NCBI GenBank assembly: GCA_947448675.1
Contig: CANFOR010000129.1
Span: 1-8,057, forward strand
Source of the DNA: Betaproteobacteria bacterium
GTDB taxonomy: Bacteria > Pseudomonadota > Gammaproteobacteria > Burkholderiales > Burkholderiaceae_C
Direction of reading: 5' to 3'
Length of the DNA: 8,057 bases
Made by a program: the position numbers and the translations under genes. Below the pieces are notes generated by a model. That model was not told the origin of the DNA. It worked only from the letters and a program-made list of their open reading frames with translations, and ran no database searches. Below are positions 1 through 5,985 of the stretch, one piece after another (the first letter of the stretch is position 1; every line of letters starts with the position of its first letter).

Positions 1-1408
1 AGTTGCCGACATGTCCCTGGCCGCTTGGGGCCGCAAAGAGCTGAACATTGCCGAGACCGAAATGCCCGGTTTGATGGCCATTCGTGAAGAATTTGCCAAG
101 GCCCAGCCGCTCAAAGGCGCGCGCATTACCGGCTCGCTGCACATGACGATCCAAACTGCTGTGTTGGTGGAAACGCTGCAAGCCCTGGGTGCGCAGGTGC
201 GCTGGGCGTCGTGCAATATTTTCTCGACCCAAGACCATGCCGCCGCCGCATTGGCCGCACAGGGCACGCCCGTATTTGCCCACAAAGGCGAGACGCTGGC
301 CGAGTACTGGGACTTCACCCACCGCATTTTTGAATTCGGCGCCAAGGGCAGCAAAACCGAAGGCCCCAACATGATCCTGGACGACGGCGGCGACGCCACG
401 CTCTTGATGCACCTGGGCGCCCGCGCCGAGACCGACGCCAAGCTCTTGGCCAAGCCCAGCAGCGAAGAAGAAGTCTGCCTGTTTGCCGCCATCAAGGCCA
501 AGCTCAAGCTGGACCCCACCTGGTACAGCCGCCGCCTGAAAAACATCATCGGCGTCACCGAAGAAACCACCACCGGCGTGCTGCGTTTGAACGAAATGTC
601 GGCCAAGGGCACGCTGGCCCTGCGCGCCATTAACGTGAACGACTCGGTGACCAAGAGCAAGTTCGACAACCTCTACGGCTGCCGTGAGTCTTTGGTCGAC
701 GCCATCAAGCGCGCCACCGATGTCATGATTGCAGGCAAAGTCGCCTTGGTGGCAGGCTACGGCGACGTAGGCAAGGGCAGCGCCCAGGCCCTGCGCGCCC
801 TCAGCGCCCAAGTGTGGGTGACCGAGATCGACCCCATCAACGCCCTGCAAGCCGCAATGGAAGGCTACAAAGTCGTGACCATGGAATACGCCGCCGACAA
901 GGCCGACATTTTTGTCTCGGCCACCGGCAACAAAAACGTCATCACCTACGCCCACATGGACGCGATGAAAGACCAGGCCATCGTCTGCAACATTGGCCAC
1001 TTTGACAACGAGATCGACGTCGCCTCGCTCGACAAATGCAAGTGGGAAGAGATCAAGCCCCAGGTCGACCATGTGATCTTCCCCAAAAAGGGCAAGAAAG
1101 CCGCCAAGCGCATCATCTTGTTGGCCAAGGGCCGCTTGGTCAACCTGGGCTGCGGCACCGGCCACCCCAGCTTTGTGATGTCGTCTTCTTTTGCCAACCA
1201 AACCATTGCGCAAATTGAACTCTTTACCAAGAGCAAAGAGTACAAAGTCGGCAAGGTCTATGTGCTGCCCAAGCACCTCGACGAAAAAGTCGCACGCCTG
1301 CACCTGAAGAAGGTCGGCGCCATGCTGAGCGAGCTGACGCAAGAGCAGGCTGACTACATCGGTGTCTCTAAAAGCGGCCCGTACAAAGCCAACACCTACC
1401 GCTATTAA
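1..1408 (+). CDS. ahcY: S-adenosyl-L-homocysteine hydrolase (5' end cut off by window)
   Basis: NAD-dependent cytosolic enzyme that reversibly splits S-adenosylhomocysteine into adenosine and homocysteine, relieving product inhibition of methyltransferases. The frame is open to the left edge: the codons before the ATG at 11 read V-A-D, which fits the usual N-terminus, so the real start lies upstream. Numbering from that Met (465 residues visible), I see the substrate-site motif CNIFSTQDHAAAA (68-80), GDATLLMHLG (127-136), VNDSVTKSKFDN (209-220), the Rossmann signature GYGDVGKGSA (249-258), NIGHFDNEID (327-336), GCGTGHPSFVMS (380-391) and the C-terminal K...YRY tail that reaches the neighbouring subunit's cofactor site. 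The 110-165 region is the insertion of the long bacterial class. Asn in EIDPINALQA (272-281) replaces a Cys I remember as usual there. It starts a tight + strand block with tlyA (6-base gap) and metF. A SAH riboswitch, if present, would lie outside the window. Confidence 0.97.
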   Translation, partial: VADMSLAAWGRKELNIAETEMPGLMAIREEFAKAQPLKGARITGSLHMTIQTAVLVETLQALGAQVRWASCNIFSTQDHAAAALAAQGTPVFAHKGETLAEYWDFTHRIFEFGAKGSKTEGPNMILDDGGDATLLMHLGARAETDAKLLAKPSSEEEVCLFAAIKAKLKLDPTWYSRRLKNIIGVTEETTTGVLRLNEMSAKGTLALRAINVNDSVTKSKFDNLYGCRESLVDAIKRATDVMIAGKVALVAGYGDVGKGSAQALRALSAQVWVTEIDPINALQAAMEGYKVVTMEYAADKADIFVSATGNKNVITYAHMDAMKDQAIVCNIGHFDNEIDVASLDKCKWEEIKPQVDHVIFPKKGKKAAKRIILLAKGRLVNLGCGTGHPSFVMSSSFANQTIAQIELFTKSKEYKVGKVYVLPKHLDEKVARLHLKKVGAMLSELTQEQADYIGVSKSGPYKANTYRY

Positions 1409-1414
1409 GGCGGT

Positions 1415-2221
1415 ATGCGCGCCGACCAGCTCTTAGTTCAACGCGGCCAAGCCGCTTCGCGCAGCCAAGCCGCGCGCCTGATCGACGCAGGTGCGCGCTG
1501 GCAGCGTGCGGGCTTGCCCGACGCGCCCTGGAAGGCGCTGAGCAAGAGCGACGATTTGCCGGACGACGCGCTGATCGACATCGCCGACGCCGCCGAGGCG
1601 CGCTACGTCTCGCGCGGTGGCTTGAAGCTCGAAGGCGCGCTGAAAGCCACGGGTTTGCAAGTGCAAGGCCTGCACTGCCTTGACGTAGGCCAAAGCACCG
1701 GCGGCTTTACCGACTGCCTGCTGCAGCACGGCGCGGCCCATGTGACAGGCATCGACGTAGGCCACGGCCAGTTGCACCCGCGCTTGCTCGAAGACCAGCG
1801 TGTGCGCTGCATCGAAGGCATCAACGCCCGCGCCCTAGACGCTACGCTTTTTATAGCTGACGACGCACAACCAGAGCCCACTGCAGCCCATATTGCAGCC
1901 ACCTTTGACCTCTTGGTGGCCGACCTGAGCTTTATCTCGCTGACCTTGGTGTTGCCCGCCGTGGTGGCGCTGCTCAAGCCCGGAGCGCATGCGCTCTTGC
2001 TGGTCAAACCGCAGTTTGAGTTGCAGCCCGGCCAGGTGGGCAAAGGCGGCATTGTGAAAGAGCCCGCCTACTACGCCGTGGTGGAAAAGCGCCTGCGCGA
2101 CTGCTGCGCCACGCTCGGCCTGCAGGTGCTGCAATGGCTACCCTCACCGATTGAGGGTGGCGACGGCAACCGTGAATTTTTTATCTACGCCCGCCGGCAA
2201 AGCAGCCCGCAAGGCGCATAA
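1415..2221 (+). CDS. tlyA: TlyA-family rRNA 2'-O-methyltransferase / hemolysin A homologue
   Basis: SAM-dependent RNA ribose 2'-O-methyltransferase of the TlyA family; mycobacterial TlyA modifies cytidines of 16S and 23S rRNA, and the same target here is inference. The 268 residues show an N-terminal S4 RNA-binding domain (about 1-60, RADQLLVQRGQAASRSQAARLI), then an FtsJ/RrmJ-type Rossmann domain: YVSRGGLKLEGAL (64-76, catalytic Lys), the SAM loop LDVGQSTGGFTD (89-100), VADLSFISL (168-176, catalytic Asp), LVKPQFE (196-202, catalytic Lys) and SPIEGGDGN (244-252). The ATG follows the ahcY stop by 6 bases, with AAGG at 1407-1410 as a short-spaced ribosome site. Residues about 143-163, between NARAL and FDLLVADLSF, appear extra relative to family members I remember and contain one copy of the 55-bp repeat (1841-1895). 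The last residues and stop lie in a second, antisense copy (2198-2252). Confidence 0.92.
   Translation: MRADQLLVQRGQAASRSQAARLIDAGARWQRAGLPDAPWKALSKSDDLPDDALIDIADAAEARYVSRGGLKLEGALKATGLQVQGLHCLDVGQSTGGFTDCLLQHGAAHVTGIDVGHGQLHPRLLEDQRVRCIEGINARALDATLFIADDAQPEPTAAHIAATFDLLVADLSFISLTLVLPAVVALLKPGAHALLLVKPQFELQPGQVGKGGIVKEPAYYAVVEKRLRDCCATLGLQVLQWLPSPIEGGDGNREFFIYARRQSSPQGA
1841..1895 (+). repeat. 55-bp dispersed palindromic element, copy 1 (in tlyA, sense)
   Basis: Core GCTAC-GCTTTTT-ATAGC (1841-1857) followed by a 38-base arm that begins TGACGACGCACA and contains CTGCAG and a final TTG. Over element positions 14-55 it matches the paaC copy without gaps at 25 of 42 bases (hand count). It is read in phase GCT-ACG-CTT-TTT-ATA-GCT, giving ATLFIA (TlyA residues 143-148), within an apparent insertion in the methyltransferase domain. 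Confidence 0.68.
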
Positions 2222-2252
2222 AGACTGCGTAGCGCGCTATATTTTTAGGAGC
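2198..2252 (-). repeat. 55-bp dispersed palindromic element, copy 2 (tlyA end / metF leader)
   Basis: Read on the - strand the degenerate core is GCTCC-TAAAAAT-ATAGC (2252-2236), followed by a 38-base arm containing TACGCA, ATGCGCCTTGCGGGC and a final TTTG. It matches the paaC copy at 27 of 42 arm positions without gaps, and shares ATGCGCCTTGC with the paaE copy. It covers the last codons and stop of tlyA, and its core, read on the + strand, holds the AGGAG that serves metF. Confidence 0.65.
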
Positions 2253-2257
2253 TTTTC

Positions 2258-3097
2258 ATGAGCGCCCCCCTGCCCATTAGCTTTGAATTCTTTCCACCCA
2301 AAACGCCCGAGGGCGTTGAAAAGCTCGTTGCCGTGCGGCACAAGTTGTACGCCCTCCAGCCGCAGTTTTTCAGCGTCACCTACGGCGCGGGCGGCTCCAC
2401 GCAAGACGGCACGCTGCAAACCGTGCAAGCTATCATGGCCGACGGTTTTGAGGCCGCGCCGCACTTCTCGTGCATCGGCGCCAACCGCGCCAGCGTGCGC
2501 GCGCAACTGGCCGCCTTTCAAGCCCAGGGCATCCGCCGCATGGTGGCCCTGCGCGGCGACCTGCCCAGTGGGCACGGCAGCTTTGGCGAATTCAAATACG
2601 CCAGCGAACTCATCGAATTCATCCGCGCTGAAACGGGCACGCACTTCCACATCGAAGTGGGTTGCTACCCAGAGGTGCACCCCCAGGCCAAGTCGCCCGA
2701 GGCCGACCTAGCTGCTTACGCTGCCAAGGTGCGCGCCGGGGCCAGCAGCGCCATTACGCAGTACTTTTTTAACGCCGACGCCTACAGCCGCTTCGTCGAA
2801 GACGCGCACAAACTCGGCGCAGACATCCCAGTGGTAGCAGGCGTGATGCCCATCATCGGCTCCACCCAACTGATGCGCTTTTCAGACGCCTGCGGCGCCG
2901 AGATTCCGCGCTGGATACGCCTGCGCCTGCAAGCCTTTGGCGATGACAGCGCCAGCATCAAAGCCTTTGGCCTCGACGTAGTGACCCAGCTGTGCGAACA
3001 GCTGCGCGCAGCCGGTGCGCCGGGCATTCATTTTTATACGATGAACCAGGCAGTGGCAACGACGGAGATTTGCAAGCGACTGGGACTTGCAAATTAA
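2258..3097 (+). CDS. metF: 5,10-methylenetetrahydrofolate reductase
   Basis: Flavoprotein that reduces 5,10-methylene-THF to 5-methyl-THF, the methyl donor for methionine synthase. The 279 residues match the normal bacterial single-domain length. Visible landmarks of the TIM barrel are SFEFFPPKTPEG (8-19, with the catalytic Glu10), SVTYGAGGS (39-47), the folate/FAD motif ALRGDLP (97-103), YPEVHPQAKS (137-146), ITQYFFN (166-172), GVMPI (195-199) and HFYTMN (258-263). The ATG at 2258 has AGGAG at 2247-2251 six bases upstream, so the start is well supported. That ribosome site sits in the core of a dispersed repeat copy (2198-2252). It follows tlyA by 36 bases, and with ahcY it makes a methyl-cycle block: AhcY releases homocysteine, MetF supplies the methyl group to remethylate it. 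No repeat insertion is seen inside this gene. Confidence 0.97.
   Translation: MSAPLPISFEFFPPKTPEGVEKLVAVRHKLYALQPQFFSVTYGAGGSTQDGTLQTVQAIMADGFEAAPHFSCIGANRASVRAQLAAFQAQGIRRMVALRGDLPSGHGSFGEFKYASELIEFIRAETGTHFHIEVGCYPEVHPQAKSPEADLAAYAAKVRAGASSAITQYFFNADAYSRFVEDAHKLGADIPVVAGVMPIIGSTQLMRFSDACGAEIPRWIRLRLQAFGDDSASIKAFGLDVVTQLCEQLRAAGAPGIHFYTMNQAVATTEICKRLGLAN
3067..3093 (+). terminator. Stem-loop over the metF stop, weak terminator candidate
   Basis: ATTTGCAAG (3067-3075) and CTTGCAAAT (3085-3093) are perfect 9-bp arms around a 9-base loop, and the TAA stop follows at 3095. The stem is AT-rich and no T-run follows directly; the nearest, TTTTT, starts near 3117 beyond a further small CTAAA/TTTAG hairpin. 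It could protect the mRNA end rather than terminate. Confidence 0.3.
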
Positions 3098-3197
3098 AGA
3101 AGCTCATCTTTACTAAATTTTTAGATGCCATCCAATCTTTTGGATCTATTAGATTGGGCCAATCATTGCAAAAAATCGCTGTTGTTATTCTAAAAAA
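3098..3197. other. Convergent AT-rich gap between metF and paaE
   Basis: A 100-base gap between two converging genes, clearly more AT-rich than its flanks, with no credible ORF. It holds CCAATC three times in alternating orientation (3132-3137, 3152-3157 inverted, 3159-3164). These allow competing small hairpins, including ATCCAA/TTGGAT (3130-3145) and CCAATCT/AGATTGG (3132-3157). A short A-run (3170-3175) and a T-poor flank follow. It probably serves transcription ending on both strands, but no textbook GC-stem plus U-run is seen. Confidence 0.5.
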
Positions 3198-4334
3198 TTA
3201 GCGCTCATCAAAACTCAGCACCAGCTTGTCTGTCAGCGCCCTGGCTTGACAAGTCAGCACAAAGCCTTTTTCTACTTCCCACTCTTCCAGGGTGAAGTTT
3301 TTTTCCATATGCACTTGGCCTTCGAGCAGCTTGGCACGGCAGGTGCAGCACACGCCGCCTTTGCAGGCGTAGGGCAGGTCCAGGCCAGCGGCCAGGGCGG
3401 CGTCGAGCACATGCTCCTGGGCTTGCATCTGCAGGCTATGGGTTTTGCCGTCGAGCTGGATGTGCAAGGCTATAGGTGCGCTTTTTTCAGAGGCAAATTG
3501 GCTGGCAAGGCGCATGGATTGTGAGTAAGATGCTTCTGATTTTGTAGCATTCTGCAGACTGACAGGTGCACTCTGCGGCGCAGATGCGGGGCCGCTGGCA
3601 AAGCGTTCGGCATGCACCTGGGTTGCTGGCACACCGGCGGCGAGCAAGGCTGCTTGGGTGCTTTCGATCATGGCCTCGGGGCCGCAGATAAACACTTCGT
3701 CCATGCTGGCGGCGGGCAGCAGTGTGGCCAGCAGGGCCTGTACTTTGGCGGCGTCGATGCGACCCTCTAAAAGCTGCACTTCTTGCGCTTGGCGCGACAA
3801 CACATGCACCAGAGTGAGTCGCTGCGGGTAGCGGTCTTTTAAGTCTTGTAGAGCCTCGTTAAACATCACACTGACCATATTGCGGTTTCCGTAGACCAGG
3901 GTGAATTTGCTGTTTGCCTGCTCTTCTAGGCTGCTGGCCATGATGCTGAGGATGGGTGTTATGCCCGAGCCCGCTGCAAAGCCCACGCGGTGCAAGGCGC
4001 GCGCGCGGCGGCTGCCAAAACGCCCCTCGGGCGGCATCACTTGCAGCGTGTCGCCCACCCTCAGCTGCGTAGCCGCCCAGTTGGAAAACATGCCGCCCTC
4101 GACGGCCCGAATGCCCACTTCAAGCTCGCCCGTGCGCGCGTAGCGGCTGCGCGTGCTACAAATTGAATAGCTGCGCCGCAAGTCTGAGCCTGCCACTGTG
4201 GCCCGAACTGTCAAAAATTGTCCAGGTGCGAAGGCAAAGGCCGTGCGCAGTGTGGGTGGCACAGCGAAGCAAATGGCAACAGCGCCCGCGGCCTCGGGTG
4301 TAATGCGTTGGATGGCGAGAGAGTGAAAGTGCAT
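3198..4334 (-). CDS. paaE: Phenylacetyl-CoA epoxidase reductase subunit PaaE
   Basis: Electron-transfer subunit of ring-1,2-phenylacetyl-CoA epoxidase; passes electrons from NAD(P)H through FAD and a 2Fe-2S cluster to the PaaA diiron centre. Of 378 residues, 1-110 form the ferredoxin-reductase FAD domain with RSYS (54-57) and GMFSNW (81-86). The NAD(P) domain (about 115-245) has GSGITP (122-127), YGNRN (148-152) and CGPEAM (217-222). The C-terminal plant-type ferredoxin domain (about 288-378) has cluster ligands Cys324, Cys329, Cys332 and Cys362. A 40-residue Ala/Ser-rich linker (246-287) joins the last two. It makes the protein longer than E. coli PaaE (about 356 from memory) and carries a 55-bp repeat copy (3494-3548). 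A second core-only match (4155-4171) encodes the RSYSICS motif itself. The start codon directly abuts the paaD stop (TAA then ATG, no gap), so translational coupling is likely. Last gene of the operon, converging on metF. Confidence 0.95.
   Translation of the reverse strand: MHFHSLAIQRITPEAAGAVAICFAVPPTLRTAFAFAPGQFLTVRATVAGSDLRRSYSICSTRSRYARTGELEVGIRAVEGGMFSNWAATQLRVGDTLQVMPPEGRFGSRRARALHRVGFAAGSGITPILSIMASSLEEQANSKFTLVYGNRNMVSVMFNEALQDLKDRYPQRLTLVHVLSRQAQEVQLLEGRIDAAKVQALLATLLPAASMDEVFICGPEAMIESTQAALLAAGVPATQVHAERFASGPASAPQSAPVSLQNATKSEASYSQSMRLASQFASEKSAPIALHIQLDGKTHSLQMQAQEHVLDAALAAGLDLPYACKGGVCCTCRAKLLEGQVHMEKNFTLEEWEVEKGFVLTCQARALTDKLVLSFDER
3494..3548 (-). repeat. 55-bp dispersed palindromic element, copy 3 (in paaE linker, sense)
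   Basis: On the - strand the core is GCTAC-AAAATCA-GAAGC (3548-3532, one arm mismatch), followed by an arm with CTTACTCACA, CCATGCGCCTTGCCAGCC and a final TTTG. It matches the paaC copy at 27 of 42 arm positions without gaps, and the likeness runs on into GCCTCYGAA, which codes FASE in both proteins. It encodes ATKSEA...FASE of the linker between the NAD(P) and ferredoxin domains (PaaE 263-283). Confidence 0.72.
4155..4171. repeat. Core-only match of the dispersed element (in paaE FAD-binding motif)
   Basis: GCTAC-AAATTGA-ATAGC on the + strand fits the 17-bp core (GCTAY-N7-RTAGC), but neither side aligns convincingly with the 38-base arm. On the coding strand it is read one base out of phase with the other copies, as AGC-TAT-TCA-ATT-TGT-AGC, giving S-Y-S-I-C-S of the conserved FAD-binding RxYS motif. 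It may be a chance or convergent match rather than an inserted copy. Confidence 0.4.
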
Positions 4335-4880
4335 TTAATAGGGCTTGAAGTAGTCGAATGGTTCGAGGCAGTCCAGACATTTGTAGAGCGCTTTGCATGC
4401 TGTCGAGCCGAAGTGCGAGGTCTCGGTGGTGTTGCGCGATTGGCATTGCGGGCAAGCCACGCCAGCAGCATGGAAACCGCCGCTATGGCTTATGGAATAT
4501 TCGTTAGCGGCTACTTTTTTTGTAGCAAATCGAATCACTTGTGCGGCGCCAGGTGCCACGCTGTGCGGCGGAGCGATGCCGTAGGCGCGCAATTTTTCGT
4601 GAGCCGACGCGCTCATCCAGTCCGTCGTCCAAGCGGGTGCGAGCAGGGTGTTCACGCTGCCTTGCAGACCCGCAGCTTGCAGCGCGGTGCGCACGTCGTC
4701 GGCAATTTGGCCCATGGCCGGGCAGCCGCTGTAGGTGGGGGTGATGTTGACTTGTACGCTGCCGTCGCCCAACGCGTGCACACTGCGCAAGATGCCCAGT
4801 TCGGCAATGCTGACGACGGGGATCTCGGGGTCGGTGACTTGCTTCAGAGCCAACCAGGCGCGGGCTTCGAGCGCGTTCAC
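4335..4880 (-). CDS. paaD: Phenylacetate degradation protein PaaD (MIP18/DUF59 family maturation factor)
   Basis: Member of the MIP18 (DUF59) family, thought to act in Fe-S or metal maturation of the epoxidase; not part of the purified catalytic complex. From the GTG at 4880 the protein has 181 residues: QVTDPEIPVVSIAELGI (14-30), TPTYSGCPAM (47-56, conserved Cys53), AWTTDWMS (83-90), then a C-terminal metal-binding tail with Cys143/Cys146 (CPQC) and Cys162/Cys168/Cys171 (ACKALYKCLDC), ending EPFDYFKPY. The frame stays open to an ATG at 5042, but that part lies inside paaC and looks like read-through of another frame. GTG 4880 overlaps the paaC stop as GTGA; GTG 4883 is the alternative. Between GIAPP (101-105) and CPQC are about 37 residues, against about 14 in E. 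coli PaaD as I remember it. The extra stretch holds a 55-bp repeat copy (4472-4526). Confidence 0.92.
   Translation of the reverse strand: MNALEARAWLALKQVTDPEIPVVSIAELGILRSVHALGDGSVQVNITPTYSGCPAMGQIADDVRTALQAAGLQGSVNTLLAPAWTTDWMSASAHEKLRAYGIAPPHSVAPGAAQVIRFATKKVAANEYSISHSGGFHAAGVACPQCQSRNTTETSHFGSTACKALYKCLDCLEPFDYFKPY
4472..4526 (-). repeat. 55-bp dispersed palindromic element, copy 4 (in paaD, sense)
   Basis: The core has perfect arms, GCTAC-AAAAAAA-GTAGC on the - strand (4526-4510). The arm contains CGCTAACG, ATTCCATAAGCC and TAGCGGC. It matches the paaC copy at 29 of 42 arm positions without gaps, the best pair in the window. CCGCTA (4511-4506) and TAGCGG (4486-4481) can form a second stem. 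It encodes ATKKVAANEYSIS...GGF (PaaD 119-136), just before the zinc-type CPQC, in a stretch E. coli PaaD seems to lack. Confidence 0.78.
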
Positions 4881-5680
4881 CACTGCGCCCCAGGGTGGGC
4901 GCGGGCCAGGCTTTGCATCTCGGCCAAGAGGTAGCTCAGGTGCTCGGTGTGCTGGCCGTTTTTGCCTTGGGTGAGGTAGCCGCTGGCAGCTGTTAACTGC
5001 AAACCCGCTTGCGCCACACCAGCTGCCACCTGGGTCTGCCATTCGGAGGCAAAAGTGCCTGCAAGGCTTATGTAATGTGCGTTGGCAGCTACTAAATTGG
5101 TAGCGTTTGGAATCTCTAAGGGCAGCCAGAACTCTTGCGTGTAGGGCATTAAAAAATCCAGCGCGGCTTGCATGCGCGCGCCCGACTCTGCGGTGCCGCC
5201 GCCCATGCGCAGCAGCCAGTCTGTGCTATGGCGCAGGTGGTAGCGCACTTCTTTGACGCTTTTGGCGGCGATGGCGGCCAGCTGCGCGTCGCTCGCATTT
5301 TCTAGCGCCTGCCATTGCAGCAGGCTGAAGCTGCTACACAAAAAATTACGCGCAATGGTCACGGCGTAGTCGCGCTCGGTGGCTACGCCGGGCGCAAAAG
5401 CGCTGCGGTGTGGCAGCTCGCAGATGCTGTGGTTGCGAAACTGCGACGCGTCGCGCCAATAGGCCAGGCTGTCTTCGGTGGTGTTGCCACCCAACTGCTG
5501 GGCCGCGTGTTGGTAGAGCATGCGCGCTTGGCCGATCAAGTCCAGGCTGATGTTGGCCATGGCGATGTCTTCTTCCAGCACCGGGCCGTGGCCGCACCAC
5601 TCAGCGTTGCGCTGGCCCAAGACCAGGACGCTGTCGGCCAGGTGCAGCAAAAACGCTACGGGAGCGTGGGGCGCTGGCAT
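4877..5680 (-). CDS. paaC: Phenylacetyl-CoA epoxidase structural subunit PaaC
   Basis: Ferritin-like structural partner of PaaA in ring-1,2-phenylacetyl-CoA epoxidase; in E. coli PaaA and PaaC form heterodimers and PaaC lacks the catalytic diiron site. The 267-residue product from ATG 5680 shows LLHLADSVLVLGQRNAEWCG (11-30), GPVLEEDIAMANISLDLIGQ (32-51), LYQHAA, DSLAYWRD (70-77), RNHSICELP (82-90) and the conserved helix VKEVRYHLRHSTDWLLRMG (142-160). The start is chosen at ATG 5680 because it overlaps the paaB stop (TGATG) and everything upstream in frame lies in paaB; a GTG at 5683 is also possible. A GGTGGGG stretch about 8 bases upstream can act as ribosome site. Residues 193-212 (ATNLVA...F) are encoded by a 55-bp repeat copy (5050-5104) and lie in a variable region before the C-terminal helix. 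The 3' end overlaps paaD by 4 bases. Confidence 0.94.
   Translation of the reverse strand: MPAPHAPVAFLLHLADSVLVLGQRNAEWCGHGPVLEEDIAMANISLDLIGQARMLYQHAAQQLGGNTTEDSLAYWRDASQFRNHSICELPHRSAFAPGVATERDYAVTIARNFLCSSFSLLQWQALENASDAQLAAIAAKSVKEVRYHLRHSTDWLLRMGGGTAESGARMQAALDFLMPYTQEFWLPLEIPNATNLVAANAHYISLAGTFASEWQTQVAAGVAQAGLQLTAASGYLTQGKNGQHTEHLSYLLAEMQSLARAHPGAQW
5050..5104 (-). repeat. 55-bp dispersed palindromic element, copy 5 (in paaC, sense)
   Basis: The core has perfect arms, GCTAC-CAATTTA-GTAGC on the - strand (5104-5088). The arm contains TGCCAACGCACATT, CATAAGCC and TTGCAGGC, ending TTTTG. It was used as the reference copy for the hand alignments. A weak second stem can form between CTGC (5088-5085) and GCAG. 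It encodes ATNLVAANAHYISLAGTF (PaaC 193-210). Confidence 0.78.
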
Positions 5681-5985
5681 CACATATGCCCCACCGCGTC
5701 GGGGATCGCATAGAAACTGGGGTGGCGGTAGATTTTGTCGCTGCTGGGCTCGAACAATTCGGCCTTGTCGTCGGGCGAACTGGTGACGATGTGTTTGGAG
5801 GCGACGACCCAAATGCTCACGCCCTCTTGGCGTCGGGTGTAGACGTCGCGCGCCATCTGCAAGGCCTGCTGTGCGTCGGCGGCGTGCAGGCTGCCGCAGT
5901 GTTTGTGCTCCAGGCCTTGCTTGCTTCTAACGAAGACTTCCCAAAGCGGCCACTCGCTCAGGGCAGATTTTTCTTCGGCGTTCAT
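5680..5985 (-). CDS. paaB: Phenylacetyl-CoA epoxidase subunit PaaB
   Basis: Small subunit of ring-1,2-phenylacetyl-CoA epoxidase that bridges PaaA-PaaC heterodimers and is needed for electron transfer from PaaE. The 101 residues match the family length (about 95 in E. coli) and show the characteristic order WPLWEVFVRSKQGLEH (12-27), GSLHAADAQQAL (31-42), ARDVYTRRQEG (45-55), SIWVVASKHI (57-66), and the closing DKIYRHPSFYAIPD...HM. The start is well fixed: ATG 5985 overlaps the paaA stop as ATGA and is preceded by a full AAGGAGG (5990-5996) at 4-base spacing. That site lies within the codons for the last residues of PaaA. Its stop overlaps the paaC ATG by one base. No repeat insertion is seen, as expected for a short, tightly packed subunit. 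Confidence 0.96.
   Translation of the reverse strand: MNAEEKSALSEWPLWEVFVRSKQGLEHKHCGSLHAADAQQALQMARDVYTRRQEGVSIWVVASKHIVTSSPDDKAELFEPSSDKIYRHPSFYAIPDAVGHM

Noticed and set aside
750..766. GCTACGGCGACGTAGGC, resembling the repeat core, in ahcY
   Set aside because: It encodes the invariant GYGDVG of the NAD-binding loop, is GC-rich in the centre and has a mismatched end, so codon use explains it.
2140..2158. ACCCTCA / TGAGGGT hairpin near the tlyA end
   Set aside because: It falls on the codons of the conserved SPIEGGDGN motif and has no T-run, so it is most likely coincidental.
4218..4934. + strand open frame of 238 codons across the paaE/paaD junction
   Set aside because: It overlaps the conserved PaaE N-terminus and nearly all of PaaD on the other strand and shows no recognisable domain.
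4881..5042. Upstream extension of paaD to an ATG at 5042
   Set aside because: The extra residues overlap the end of paaC, look like off-frame translation (Arg/Pro/Gly-rich), and the GTG overlapping the paaC stop gives the normal family N-terminus.
5291..5349. GCT...TAGC-like and GCTACACAAAAAATTAC stretches in paaC
   Set aside because: Lengths or arms deviate from the 17-bp core, the flanks do not align with the 38-base arm, and the codons lie in conserved helices.
5363..5389. GGCGTAG / CTACGCC 7-bp inverted repeat in paaC
   Set aside because: Single occurrence with a 13-base loop in GC-rich coding sequence; nothing distinguishes it from chance.
5681..5812. Upstream extension of paaC to an ATG at 5812
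   Set aside because: It lies wholly inside paaB in another frame and adds 44 residues foreign to the family; the TGATG overlap start at 5680 fits better.
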